Shown: positions 37,652 to 46,233 of the stretch, piece after piece
Numbering within the stretch: the first letter of the stretch is position 1
Layout of the letters: each line of letters opens with the position of its first letter
Position numbers and translations under genes: made by a program
The notes under the pieces: model-generated
Database searches by the model: none
The model's input: only the letters and a program-made list of their open reading frames with translations
What the model was told of the DNA's origin: nothing
Assembly (NCBI GenBank): GCA_011526085.1
Contig: WYBC01000030.1
Span: 1 to 64,000 of the forward strand
Reading direction: 5' to 3'
Source of the DNA: Lysobacter sp.
GTDB taxonomy: Bacteria > Pseudomonadota > Gammaproteobacteria > Xanthomonadales > Xanthomonadaceae
DNA length: 64,000 nt

Positions 37652-38521
37652 GTGACCCACGAACACATGATCCACAACGACATGGTCCGGGACGACATGG
37701 TTCAGGACGGCATGATCCAGGATGGCGTGATCCATCACGGCGCACCCCGCGCGGATCCGGTGCTGCAGCGTGTGCCGCGGTCCGAGCCCGCGTGGCTGCG
37801 GGCGCTGTGGTCGGTCTGGAACCTGCCGCAGCTCGCTTTCACCCTGCTGTGGACCGCCGGGCTGATTCCGATCGCGCTGGCGCTGCGGGTCGCGCGCGGG
37901 CCGACGCTGCCGCTGCGGATGGCGTCCCGGGTGTGGGCGCCGGGGCTGCTGTACGGCGCGGGCGTGCGCTTCACGGTGGAAGGCGCCGACGCCATCGACT
38001 GGTCCAGGCCGTATCTGATCGTGGCCAACCATCAATCGGTGATCGACATCTGCGCGCTGTTCCGCGCGGTGCCGGTGCCGCTGCGATTCCTGCTGAAGCG
38101 CGAGATGACCCGGGTGCCGTTCGTGGGCCGTTACGCGAAATCTACCGGCATGCTCTTCATCGATCGCGACAACCGCCGCGCCGGGCCGCGGATGCTGCGC
38201 GATGCCGCGACGATGCTGCGCGACGGCAACAGCCTCTGCGTGTTTCCCGAAGGCACGCGCAGCCGCGACGGCCGCGTGGCCGCGTTCAAGGGCGGCCCGT
38301 TCCAGGCCGCCATCGACGCCGGCGTCGACGTGCTGCCGGTCGCGATCACCGGCGCCGGCGCGGTGCTCCCGCCGAGCGGCCTGTTCCGCGTGCGTCCGGG
38401 CCGGATCGCGGTGCGGTTCGGCACGCCGCAGTCCACCGCCGGCGCCGGGCGCCAGGCGCTGGCGCACGGCGCCCATGCGGCGGTGGTCTCGCTGCTGATC
38501 GATCCACCGGCGGAGCGCTGA
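37652..38521 (+). CDS. 1-acyl-glycerol-3-phosphate acyltransferase-like enzyme
   Basis: A 289-residue PlsC/AGPAT-type acyltransferase, probably esterifying the polyene or a fatty chain to a lipid headgroup. The catalytic block VANHQSVIDIC (NHxxxxD, about 128) and acyl-acceptor block FPEGTRSRDGRVAAFKGG (about 199) are intact. One membrane helix lies near 60-85. The first 30 residues are unusual: five 15-bp DNA repeats (37666-37740) encode a Met/Ile-rich acidic pentapeptide pattern. The conserved enzyme starts after residue 40, so a start downstream, possibly GTG or one of the repeat ATGs, is possible. Confidence 0.85.
   Translation: MTHEHMIHNDMVRDDMVQDGMIQDGVIHHGAPRADPVLQRVPRSEPAWLRALWSVWNLPQLAFTLLWTAGLIPIALALRVARGPTLPLRMASRVWAPGLLYGAGVRFTVEGADAIDWSRPYLIVANHQSVIDICALFRAVPVPLRFLLKREMTRVPFVGRYAKSTGMLFIDRDNRRAGPRMLRDAATMLRDGNSLCVFPEGTRSRDGRVAAFKGGPFQAAIDAGVDVLPVAITGAGAVLPPSGLFRVRPGRIAVRFGTPQSTAGAGRQALAHGAHAAVVSLLIDPPAER
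37666..37740 (+). repeat. five tandem 15-bp repeats at the start of the acyltransferase gene
   Basis: Five adjacent 15-bp units of the pattern catgatccaggatgg, each 60-90% identical, run from 37666 to 37740. They keep the reading frame and encode M/V-I/V-x-x-D-like pentapeptides. Copy number could vary between strains. Confidence 0.8.
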
Positions 38522-38523
38522 AC

Positions 38524-38835
38524 ATGCCGACCTCCGATGAATTCATGATCGCGCACGATCATCCGAGCCTGCCGGGCCATTTCCCGGGCCGGCCGATCGT
38601 GCCCGGCGTGGTGGTGCTGGACCGGGTGATCGCGGCGATCGAGGCCGCGCACGGCGGCATCGGCGCGCTGCGGCTGCCGCAGGCGAAGTTCCTGCAGCCG
38701 CTGTTGCCGGGCGAGACCGCACGGATCGACATCGAACCGATCGCCATCGACGCGACGGATGCTCCGTCGCGCTGGAAATTCCGGGTGCTGCGCGGCGATG
38801 TCGCCATCGCCAGCGGCGAGGTGCAGGCGGCATGA
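38524..38835 (+). CDS. small hotdog-fold 3-hydroxyacyl-ACP dehydratase
   Basis: A 103-residue single hotdog domain of the FabA/FabZ type. It carries DHPSLPGHFPGRPIVPGVVVLDRV, the HFPGxPxxPGV signature with catalytic His, and is shorter than FabZ (about 150 residues). In aryl polyene synthesis two dehydratases act; the other here is at 43072. It lies in the plus-strand pigment operon with an ATGA overlap to the next gene. The paired short dehydratases may form a heterodimer, as described for aryl polyene systems. Confidence 0.85.
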   Translation: MPTSDEFMIAHDHPSLPGHFPGRPIVPGVVVLDRVIAAIEAAHGGIGALRLPQAKFLQPLLPGETARIDIEPIAIDATDAPSRWKFRVLRGDVAIASGEVQAA

Positions 38836-39803
38836 GCACGTCGTGGAAGCAACGGCCCGAGGGCGGCGGCTGGTTCGCCCTGTGGCTGATCCGCAACATC
38901 GGCCGCTATGGCGGGCGCCGCATCGCGCGCCTGCTGCTGTATCCGATCACCCTGTATTTCCTGATCCGTCGCGGCCCCGAGCGCGCGGCGTCGCGCACCT
39001 GGCTCGGCCGCGCGCTGGGCCGTCCGGCGACGCTGTGGGACGCGGCGAAACACGTCTACACCTTCGCCGCGACCATCCTCGACCGGGTGTTCCTGCTCGG
39101 CGACGGCCGCATCGACGTGGCGCGGCGTTTCGACGTCACCGTGCGCGGCCTCGACGACCTGCACGCGCACCTCGACCAGGGCCGCGGCATGCTGTTGTAC
39201 GGCTCGCACCTGGGCAGCTTCGAAGTGCTGCGCGTGCTGGCGCGGCAGCGGCCGGAATACACCATCCGCGTGGTCCTCGACAAAGCCCACAACGCGGCGC
39301 TGACCCAGTTGCTCGACGCGCTCAATCCGGAGGTCGCCGCCACGGTGATCGACGGCGGCCAGGACGGCCCCGGGCTGATGCTGGCGATCCAGAACGCGAT
39401 CGCCGAGGGCGCGCTGGTCGCGCTGCTGATCGATCGCGCGCATCCCGGCGGCCAGACCGAAATGGCGCCGTTCTTCGGCCACGATGCGCCGTTCCCGACC
39501 GCGCCCTGGCTGATCGCCGCGGCGCTGAAGGCGCCGGTGACCCTGGGCTTCGGCCTGTATCGCGGCGGCAACCGCTACGATCTGATCTTCGAGAACTTCA
39601 GCGACGACATCGTGATTCCGCGCGCGCAGCGCGCGCAGGCGATTCCGGCGCTGATCCACCGCTATGCCGCGCGGCTGGAGGCGGTGGCCCGCAGCGCGCC
39701 GTACAACTGGTTCAACTTCTACGATTTCTGGGCGGCCGAGGAGCCGCGCGCGCATGCCGACTCCGCTCCGAAAGATCGTGCTTCGCAAGACCGCGCCGCG
39801 TAA
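38832..39803 (+). CDS. lysophospholipid/LpxL-like acyltransferase
   Basis: A 323-residue membrane-associated acyltransferase of the LpxL/HtrB-like superfamily. The HxxxxE catalytic block is YGSHLGSFEVLRVL (about 119) and LIDRAHPGGQTEMAPFFG (about 198-215) is the typical substrate block. A hydrophobic stretch near the N-terminus (RIARLLLYPITLYFLIRR) suggests membrane anchoring. It likely transfers the polyene acyl chain or a fatty acid to its lipid carrier. The stop lies inside the 5' end of the next gene (about 50-bp overlap). Confidence 0.82.
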   Translation: MSTSWKQRPEGGGWFALWLIRNIGRYGGRRIARLLLYPITLYFLIRRGPERAASRTWLGRALGRPATLWDAAKHVYTFAATILDRVFLLGDGRIDVARRFDVTVRGLDDLHAHLDQGRGMLLYGSHLGSFEVLRVLARQRPEYTIRVVLDKAHNAALTQLLDALNPEVAATVIDGGQDGPGLMLAIQNAIAEGALVALLIDRAHPGGQTEMAPFFGHDAPFPTAPWLIAAALKAPVTLGFGLYRGGNRYDLIFENFSDDIVIPRAQRAQAIPALIHRYAARLEAVARSAPYNWFNFYDFWAAEEPRAHADSAPKDRASQDRAA

Positions 39804-40425
39804 CATCGCCCTCGCGCTGCTGCTGAGCGCGATGGCGTCGGTCGCCGCGGCGCAGTCCGTCGATGCCGGCTGGGTGCTGCAGGCGCTGGCGCGGCCCGCG
39901 CCGATGCGCACCGCCTTCGTCGAAGTGCGCGGTTCGGCGCTGCTGAAGGCGCCGCTGCGGTTGGCCGGCGAATACCGCCGTCCCGATGCCGCCACCCTCG
40001 TGCGCGAAGTGCGCAGCCCGTATCGCGAAACCACCACGCTGCGCGCCGGCGAAGCGGTGATCGCCCGCGACGGCAAGACCCCGCGCCGGTTCGCGCTGTC
40101 GCGCGTGCCGGAACTCGCGGGGCTGCAGACCAGCTTCGGCGCGCTGCTCGCCGGCGACCGCGCCGGCATCGAGCGCACCTACACCGTCGCCGCGCGCGGC
40201 AGCCGCGAGCGCTGGACCCTGACCCTGGTGCCGAAGGACAAGGCGCTGGCCGCGCGCGTGCGCGACATCGTGCTGTACGGCCAGGGCGCCGAACTGCGCT
40301 GCATCGAAACGCGCCCGGCCAAGGGCGAGCTGCAGCGCACGCTGCTGGCCAGCGCCGCGCAGGCGGTGACGCCCACGACCGACGGCGCGGGTTTCGAGCG
40401 GTTGTGCCGGAATGGTGTGAAGTGA
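39754..40425 (+). CDS. LolA-like periplasmic protein of the pigment locus
   Basis: A 223-residue protein with a Sec signal peptide (NIALALLLSAMASVAAAQS) and a LolA/LolB-like beta-barrel domain (SALLKAPLRLAGEYRRPDAATLVREVRSPYRETTTLRAG). Such proteins in aryl polyene clusters are thought to escort the hydrophobic pigment lipid across the periplasm to the outer membrane. A GTG at 39778 (LRKTAPRNIALALLL) would give a more standard signal peptide length and a shorter overlap with the preceding gene. Confidence 0.82.
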   Translation: MPTPLRKIVLRKTAPRNIALALLLSAMASVAAAQSVDAGWVLQALARPAPMRTAFVEVRGSALLKAPLRLAGEYRRPDAATLVREVRSPYRETTTLRAGEAVIARDGKTPRRFALSRVPELAGLQTSFGALLAGDRAGIERTYTVAARGSRERWTLTLVPKDKALAARVRDIVLYGQGAELRCIETRPAKGELQRTLLASAAQAVTPTTDGAGFERLCRNGVK

Positions 40426-40446
40426 TCGGAGACCGATCCCCGCGGT

Positions 40447-40541
40447 TGTCATCCCGAGCCGGAGGCGAGGGACGCGTTTTTGCTGTCCGGTTTCGGCAAC
40501 AGCAGGTCCCTCACCTTGCTTCGCAAGGATTCGGGATGACA
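40447..40541. repeat. dispersed repeat, family 2, copy A
   Basis: TGTCATCCCGA and its inverted copy TCGGGATGACA bound a 95-bp element lying between the LolA-like and MMPL genes. It contains TTCGGCAAC and GCAGGTCCCTC. The copy at 43527-43612 is similar and also sits in a pigment-locus gap. Confidence 0.75.
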
Positions 40542-40648
40542 TCTCTCGATGATGCGGGGATGGACATGATCGCCTTCCGCCGTATCACGCTCGCACGGCA
40601 ACCCTGTCTCCCTCCCCGACATGCGAGGGAGAGTTGGGGCAGGAACGC

Positions 40649-43075
40649 ATGACCGCCTTCCGCCGCACCGCGCTCGCGCTGGTCTGGCTGGCGATCCTCG
40701 CCATCGCCGGCTACGCGATCTCGCAGCGTCTGCAGGTCAGCGGCGATCTGCGCAAGTTCATGCCCTCCGCGCAAACCCCCGCGCAGAAACTCCTGCTCGA
40801 CGAACTCGGCGAAGGCCCGGGCTCGCGGCTGTTGCTGATGTCGCTCGGCGGCGCCGATGCCGAAACGCTCGCCGCGCAGTCGCAGGCGATCGCGGCGACG
40901 CTGGCGGCGGATGCGCGCTTCAGCCTGGTCGCGAACGGCGGCGAGGATGCGCTCGCCGCGATCCCCGAGCGCCTGCGTCCGTATCGTTATCTGCTTTCGC
41001 CCACGCTCGATGCGCAGCGCTACGACGAAACGTTCCTGCGCGACGAACTCGATGCGCGCGTGCAGGATCTCGGCTCGCCGGCGGCGGCGCTGATCGAACC
41101 GCTGCTGCCGGCCGACCCGACCCTGGAAACCCTGCGCATCGCCGAATCCATGCAGCCGGCGACCGCGCCGCAGCGGCTGCACGGCGTGTGGTTCGACAAA
41201 GCCGGCAGGGAAGCGCTGCTCGCGATCGAAACGAAGTCCGCGGGCTTCGATCCCACCGGCCAACAGGCCGCGGTCGCCGCGATCGAAGCCGCCTTCGCCG
41301 CCGTGCGCGGCGACACCGCGGCGACGATGACGCTCACCGGCCCGGGCGCGTTTTCGGTCGAGATCGGCGGGCGCACCCAGCGCGAGGCGAGCTGGATAGG
41401 AATGGTCGACAGCATCGGCCTGATCCTGCTGCTGCTGATCGCGTACCGCAGCTGGCGCACGCCGCTGTTCGGCGTGCTGCCGCTGGCCAGCGCGGGCCTC
41501 GCCGGTCTCGGCGCGGTCGCGTTCGTGTTCGCCGATGGCGTGCACGGCATCACCGTCGCCTTCGGCTTCACCCTGATCGGCGTGGTCCAGGATTATCCGA
41601 TCCATCTCTTCAGCCATCAGCGCGCCGGCGTCTCGCCATGGGCGAACGCGCGCGCGATCTGGCCGACGCTCGCGACCGGCGTCGCCTCGACCTGCATCGC
41701 CTACGTCACCTTCCTGTTCTCCGGCGTCGACGGTCTGCAGCAGCTCGCGGTGTTCACCATCGTCGGGCTCGGCGTCGCCGCGCTGACCACGCGCCTGCTG
41801 TTGCCGGCGCTGATCGATCCGGCGCCGCGCGATCCGGCCGCATCGACGCGGCTGGCGCGGCTGTGGTCCGCGGTCGCGCGCGTGCCGCGTCCGCGTGGCT
41901 GGCAACTCGCGCTGCTCGCCGTCTTCGCGCTGGCGGCGCTGCGCTTCGCGCCGGGACCGTTCTGGCAGAACGATCTGTCGAAACTCACGCCGGTGCCGGC
42001 CGACGCGCTGGCCCGCGATGCCCATCTGCGCGACGAACTCGGCGCGCCCGACGTGCGCTGGCTGCTGGCGGTGCGCGGACCCGATGCCGAGACCGCGCTG
42101 CGTCGCGCCGAAGCGCTGAAGGCGCCGCTGGACGCGCTGGTGGCGCAGGGCGCGCTCGCCGGTTACGACAGTCCCGCGAACGTGTTGCCCAGCGCCGCGA
42201 CCCAGCGCGCGCGCCAGGCCGCCTTGCCGAAGCCGGACGCGCTGCGCGCCGCGCTCGACGCCGCGGTCGCGGCCACGCCGTTCCGCGCCGATGTCTTCGA
42301 GGCTTTCCTCGCCGATGTCGAGACCGCGCGCACCGCGCAGCCGCTGGCGCCGCGCGATCTCGCGGGCACGCCGCTGGCCACCCGTGTCGGCGGTCTGCTG
42401 ATCGAGAACGACGACCACGCGGTCGCGCTGGTGTCGATGACCGGCCTCGACGATCCCTCGCGGGTCGCCGCCGCGGTCGGCGGTCGCGAGGGCGTCGCGC
42501 TGATGGATCTCAAGACCGCGTCGGAATCGCTGGTCGTGGCCTATCGCGAGCGCGTGCTGTTCGCGCTCGGCATCGCCGCGCTGCTGCTGGCGGCGACGGT
42601 GTGGCTGGCCCTGCGCGCGCCGCGCCGCGCGCTGCGGGTGCTGCTGCCGATGGCGCTGACCACGCTGCTGATCCTCGCGGTGCTGCGCGGGTCCGGCGTC
42701 GAACTGACCCTGTTCCATCTGGTCGCGCTGATCCTCGCCGCCGGCCTCGGCCTCGATTACGCGCTGTTCTTCGAACATGCCGGCGACGATTACGAAGACC
42801 AGCTGCGGACCCTGCACGCGCTGATCGTGTGCAGCCTGATGACCCTGCTGGTGTTCTTCCTGCTGGCCTTGTCCAGCATCCCGGTGCTGCGCGCGATCGG
42901 CCTCACGGTCACGCTCGGCGTGATCGGCAATTTCGTGCTGGCGCTGCTGATCGCGCGGCATCCCGCGGCTGTCGTAGGAGGACCTTCAGGCCCGAGCTCT
43001 TCCCTGGGCGGACCTTTGGGTGCGATTCCGCAAGAGATCGGGCCTGAAGGCCCTCCTACGGGGGCGGCGGAATGA
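40649..43075 (+). CDS. MMPL/RND-type exporter of the pigment locus
   Basis: An 808-residue inner-membrane transporter related to MMPL/RND proteins. It has about 12 membrane segments, two periplasmic domains and a repeated half structure; the intramembrane region GFTLIGVVQDYPIHLFSHQ (about 311-330) and its second copy LAAGLGLDYALFFEHAGDDYE (about 698-718) fit the family. It probably moves the finished pigment lipid across the inner membrane, with the LolA-like protein. GGGGCAGGAACGC precedes the ATG at 40649; a TTG at 40634 is an alternative start. The last 38 residues come from a REP element (42974-43059) read in frame. Confidence 0.88.
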   Translation: MTAFRRTALALVWLAILAIAGYAISQRLQVSGDLRKFMPSAQTPAQKLLLDELGEGPGSRLLLMSLGGADAETLAAQSQAIAATLAADARFSLVANGGEDALAAIPERLRPYRYLLSPTLDAQRYDETFLRDELDARVQDLGSPAAALIEPLLPADPTLETLRIAESMQPATAPQRLHGVWFDKAGREALLAIETKSAGFDPTGQQAAVAAIEAAFAAVRGDTAATMTLTGPGAFSVEIGGRTQREASWIGMVDSIGLILLLLIAYRSWRTPLFGVLPLASAGLAGLGAVAFVFADGVHGITVAFGFTLIGVVQDYPIHLFSHQRAGVSPWANARAIWPTLATGVASTCIAYVTFLFSGVDGLQQLAVFTIVGLGVAALTTRLLLPALIDPAPRDPAASTRLARLWSAVARVPRPRGWQLALLAVFALAALRFAPGPFWQNDLSKLTPVPADALARDAHLRDELGAPDVRWLLAVRGPDAETALRRAEALKAPLDALVAQGALAGYDSPANVLPSAATQRARQAALPKPDALRAALDAAVAATPFRADVFEAFLADVETARTAQPLAPRDLAGTPLATRVGGLLIENDDHAVALVSMTGLDDPSRVAAAVGGREGVALMDLKTASESLVVAYRERVLFALGIAALLLAATVWLALRAPRRALRVLLPMALTTLLILAVLRGSGVELTLFHLVALILAAGLGLDYALFFEHAGDDYEDQLRTLHALIVCSLMTLLVFFLLALSSIPVLRAIGLTVTLGVIGNFVLALLIARHPAAVVGGPSGPSSSLGGPLGAIPQEIGPEGPPTGAAE
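42974..43059. repeat. REP/BIME element at the 3' end of the exporter gene
   Basis: An 86-bp element with 22-bp inverted arms (one mismatch) related to that at 32271-32344. It is translated as VGGPSGP ... IGPEGPPTG at the C-terminus of the exporter, in the same reading frame as the copy in the ABC ATPase, and runs up to the next gene's start. Confidence 0.85.
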
Positions 43076-43500
43076 TCGAACGTCACGCCATCGAAGCGAT
43101 GATCCCGCACAAGGGTGCGATGTGCCTGTGGGATGCGGTCGTCGACTGGGACGATCGCCGCATCCGCCTGCGCAGCGACGGCCATCGCGATCCCGCGCAT
43201 CCGCTGCGCAGCGACGACCGCCTGCGCGCGGTGCATCTGTGCGAATACGGCGCGCAGGCGATGGCCGTGCACGGCGGCCTGCGCGGCGCCGCGGCCGGCG
43301 GCGCGCCGAAGGTCGGTTTCCTGGTCGCGCTGCGCGACGTGACCCTGCACGTCGCGCGCATCGACGATCTGCCCGGCATGCTCGACTGCGAAGCCGAGCT
43401 GCTGGCCGAGAGTCCGGCGACGCAGCAGTACGCGTTCCGTATCGTCCACGCCGGCGCATTGCTCGCGGAAGGGCGGGCGGCGGTGATGTTGCAGGGATGA
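43072..43500 (+). CDS. hotdog-fold dehydratase, ApeP-like
   Basis: A 142-residue hotdog-fold protein with the N-terminal IPHKGAMCLWDAVVDWDD block typical of aryl polyene/xanthomonadin dehydratases. Its core (LCEYGAQAMAVHGGL, PKVGFLVALRDVTLHV) contains the conserved helix His/Glu region. Proposed to dehydrate 3-hydroxyacyl-ACP intermediates together with the shorter protein at 38524. The start overlaps the exporter stop by 4 bp (ATGA). Confidence 0.82.
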   Translation: MIERHAIEAMIPHKGAMCLWDAVVDWDDRRIRLRSDGHRDPAHPLRSDDRLRAVHLCEYGAQAMAVHGGLRGAAAGGAPKVGFLVALRDVTLHVARIDDLPGMLDCEAELLAESPATQQYAFRIVHAGALLAEGRAAVMLQG

Positions 43501-43526
43501 GCCTCGCATGTCGCTGAAATATCGAT

Positions 43527-43612
43527 TGTCATCCCGAACGCAGTGAGGGACCTGTTGTTGAACGCATTCGGCAACCTGCGAAAGCAGGTCCCTCGCTTTG
43601 CTCGGGATGACA
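43527..43612. repeat. dispersed repeat, family 2, copy B
   Basis: TGTCATCCCGA at the left and TCGGGATGACA at the right bound an 86-bp element between the dehydratase and ketoreductase genes. It shares TTCGGCAAC and GCAGGTCCCTCG with copy A at 40447-40541. Confidence 0.75.
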
Positions 43613-43640
43613 GCACCTGGAGACCGCAGAAGAAATGACC

Positions 43641-44375
43641 ATGTCGAACAACACTCCCCGCCGCGCCCTCGTCACCGGCGGCAGCGGCGATCTCGGTGGC
43701 GCGATCTGCCGGCGGCTCGCGGCCGACGGCGCGCACGTCATCGTCCATGCCAACGGCAACCTCGCGCGCGCCGAAGCGGTGCGCGACGAGATCCTCGCCG
43801 CGGGCGGTTCCGCCGAGGCGGTGGCCTTCGACGTGTCCGACGGCGAGGCCACGCGCGCGGCGCTCGACGCGCTGCTCGAAGCTGGCCCGATCCAGATCGT
43901 GGTCAACAACGCCGGCATCCACGACGACGCGCCGATGGCCGGCATGCGTCCGGAACAGTGGACGCGCGTGATCGACGTGTCGCTGCACGGGTTCTTCCAC
44001 GTCACCCAGCCGCTGCTGCTGCCGATGGCGCGCACACGCTGGGGCCGGATCGTCAGCATCTCGTCGGTGGCCGGCGTCATCGGCAATCGTGGCCAGACCA
44101 ACTACGCCGCGGCCAAGGCCGCGCTGCACGGCGCCACCAAATCGCTGGCGCGGGAAATGGCCAGTCGCGGCATCACCGCCAATGTCGTGGCGCCCGGCGT
44201 GATCGCCGGCAGCATGGCGAAGGAGGCGTTCCCGCCCGAGCAGATCAGGCAGATGGTGCCCGCCGCGCGCGCAGGCACGCCGGAGGAAGTCGCGGCCCTT
44301 GTCGGCTTCCTGTGCGGCGACGGCGCGGGATACATCAACGGCCAGGTGATCGGCGTCGACGGCGGGATGAGCTGA
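43641..44375 (+). CDS. 3-oxoacyl-ACP reductase FabG-like
   Basis: A 244-residue short-chain dehydrogenase, the ketoreductase of the polyene pathway. The cofactor motif LVTGGSGDLGGAICRRL is at about 10, NNAGIHDDAPM at about 88, and the catalytic Ser-Tyr-Lys set ISSVAGVIGNRGQTNYAAAKAAL at about 135-160. The end GYINGQVIGVDGGMS is diagnostic. ATG codons at 43635 and 43641 are both possible; the second is better spaced from AGAAGAA. It is the last plus-strand gene of the locus, ending before a 46-bp palindrome. Confidence 0.9.
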   Translation: MSNNTPRRALVTGGSGDLGGAICRRLAADGAHVIVHANGNLARAEAVRDEILAAGGSAEAVAFDVSDGEATRAALDALLEAGPIQIVVNNAGIHDDAPMAGMRPEQWTRVIDVSLHGFFHVTQPLLLPMARTRWGRIVSISSVAGVIGNRGQTNYAAAKAALHGATKSLAREMASRGITANVVAPGVIAGSMAKEAFPPEQIRQMVPAARAGTPEEVAALVGFLCGDGAGYINGQVIGVDGGMS

Positions 44376-44483
44376 CCGGTCCTCCGTCCGTTCACGCAGA
44401 CGGGGCAAGCATGTCGATGTGCATCGTCATGGACGCATCGGGCCATGCCGAAGAAGACAAGACGCAAGCGCGCCGTCGCAGGC

Positions 44484-44529
44484 CCCGAACGGCACAAGGG
44501 CCGCAATTGCGGCCCTTGTGCCGTTCGGG
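44484..44529. terminator. perfect 46-bp palindrome between convergent pigment genes
   Basis: Positions 44484-44506 are exactly complementary to 44507-44529 with no spacer and an AATT centre. It lies between the stop of the ketoreductase (44375, +) and that of the second halogenase-like gene (44581, -). It probably forms a bidirectional terminator; a short TTT follows on the plus strand. Confidence 0.75.
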
Positions 44530-44580
44530 TTTAGAGTCGTGCAGGCTGAATTGTACGCAGCCCAGTCTGCGCGAGTCTTC

Positions 44581-46233
44581 TCAGGCCGCCGCGTACCAGA
44601 TCGACGCGAGCGAGACGTCCGGCGGCGTCGCGCCGAGCAGCGCGTCGAGGCCGCAATCGTCGATCCGCGGATGCGCGGCGCGGGCGCGCTGCAGGGTTTC
44701 GGCGGCCAACGCGTCCATCCGCGCGACGTTGTCGCGGATGCGTTGCGCGAACGCGGGATTGTCCAGCGTGTCGTGCAGCGCGCGGTTCATCTCGTGGAAC
44801 CAGTCGATGTCGAACTGATCGAGCAGGCGGCCGTCGAGCGATGCGCTGTCGGGCGTTCCGGCCGCGCGGTTGGCCTCGCCCCAGGCGCGCAGCAGCGCCT
44901 GCATCGCGAGATTCAGCGCGCGCCCGCGCTCGAACTGCGGACGCAGGCGGCCCAGCAGCGTGATCTCGGTGAGCTTGTCGCCGCAGAACAGCGGCGCCAG
45001 CAGCGCCCAGTAGTAGGTGTAGTCCCAGATCACCTTCACCGGCATCACCTGGGCGTCGCCGAACAGCGGATACTGGTCGCGGTACAGGGTCATCGTGTTC
45101 TCGAAGAACCCGAAATACAGCTGCTGGTAGATCTCGGCGTAGGGCGCGAAGGCGTGGCCGTCGCGATCCTTCGCGATCAGATCGCAGATCAGCGTGTTGG
45201 CGATGCCGATGTAGTCGCTGCCCGGCGAATAGAACGGATCGAGGAACACGCCGGCCTCGCCGGTCAGCGCCCAGCGGTCGCCGCTGAACACCTGTTTGCA
45301 GCCGTGCGAGAAATGGCGCAGGAACAGGAAATCCTGCAGGCCGTGTTCGGGCCGGTCGAGGGCGTCGGCGACCCGCGGCTGGTGTTCGCGCAGCCAGGCC
45401 ATCGCCTTGTCGTGGGTGTTCATCGTTTCCAGCGGGTGCATGACTGCGTCGCAGACGATGCCCAGCGAATGCGCGCCCGACGACAGCGGGATCAGCCAGA
45501 ACCAGTAGCCCGGGCCGCACATGTGGTTGGTCGAGCGCCAGCGATCCGGCGGCGTGCAGCGCGACAGCCAGTCGCTGTCGTCGGACCAGTCCTTCGGGTC
45601 GATGACGCCGTCGACCCGCCACCACACCGCATTGGCGTCGTGGCGTTCGGGCGCGGCGAGATCGAACTTGCGTTTCAGCAGGCCGGCGCGGCCGCTGGCG
45701 TCGACGACCCAGCGCGCGGTCGCGGAGACGGTGTCGCCGCGATGCTCCCAGGTGATCGCGTGAGGCGCATCGTCGCCGGAGGCCATCGCGAGGCCGCGCA
45801 CGGTCGCGCCGTCGTGGAAGCGCACGCCGAGCCGGCGCGCTTCCTCGCCGAGGAAGTTCTCGAAGCGGCCGCGATCGATCTGCCACGACGGCGTCGGCAG
45901 GATCCGGCTCACGCCCAGTTCGGTGCAGCGGTCGATGTCGCGGCGGCCGTCGCTGAAGAAGAAGCGGAAACCGAACTTGCGGATGTGTTCGGTCTCGAGA
46001 TGTTCGCGCAGGCCGAGCACGTTGGCGAAATAGTGCGCGCCGATCTCGACCGTGGATTCGCCGACCTTGAACGCCGCTTCCGGCACCGGATGCGTGCGCC
46101 GTTCGAGCACCGCGATGTCGATCGCGGGGTCCCGGCGCTTGAGCTGGATCGCCAGCGTGAGCCCGGCGAGACCGCCGCCGAGGACGACGACATCGTGATG
46201 GCGGGTGTCGGGGATCGGATCGTTCGCGGTCAT
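44581..46233 (-). CDS. second flavin-dependent halogenase-like enzyme
   Basis: A 550-residue FAD protein of the tryptophan-halogenase family. The N-terminal VVVLGGGLAGLTLAIQL is at about 15, FKVGESTVEIGAHYF at about 55, and the diagnostic WxWxIP reads GYWFWLIPLSS at about 250. GEAGVFLDPFYSPGSDYIGIAN (about 330) matches the C-terminal flavin motif. It is larger than the copy at 35062. A dual role in pigment halogenation is likely but not shown. It overlaps the GT2 gene upstream by 4 bp. Confidence 0.82.
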   Translation of the reverse strand: MTANDPIPDTRHHDVVVLGGGLAGLTLAIQLKRRDPAIDIAVLERRTHPVPEAAFKVGESTVEIGAHYFANVLGLREHLETEHIRKFGFRFFFSDGRRDIDRCTELGVSRILPTPSWQIDRGRFENFLGEEARRLGVRFHDGATVRGLAMASGDDAPHAITWEHRGDTVSATARWVVDASGRAGLLKRKFDLAAPERHDANAVWWRVDGVIDPKDWSDDSDWLSRCTPPDRWRSTNHMCGPGYWFWLIPLSSGAHSLGIVCDAVMHPLETMNTHDKAMAWLREHQPRVADALDRPEHGLQDFLFLRHFSHGCKQVFSGDRWALTGEAGVFLDPFYSPGSDYIGIANTLICDLIAKDRDGHAFAPYAEIYQQLYFGFFENTMTLYRDQYPLFGDAQVMPVKVIWDYTYYWALLAPLFCGDKLTEITLLGRLRPQFERGRALNLAMQALLRAWGEANRAAGTPDSASLDGRLLDQFDIDWFHEMNRALHDTLDNPAFAQRIRDNVARMDALAAETLQRARAAHPRIDDCGLDALLGATPPDVSLASIWYAAA

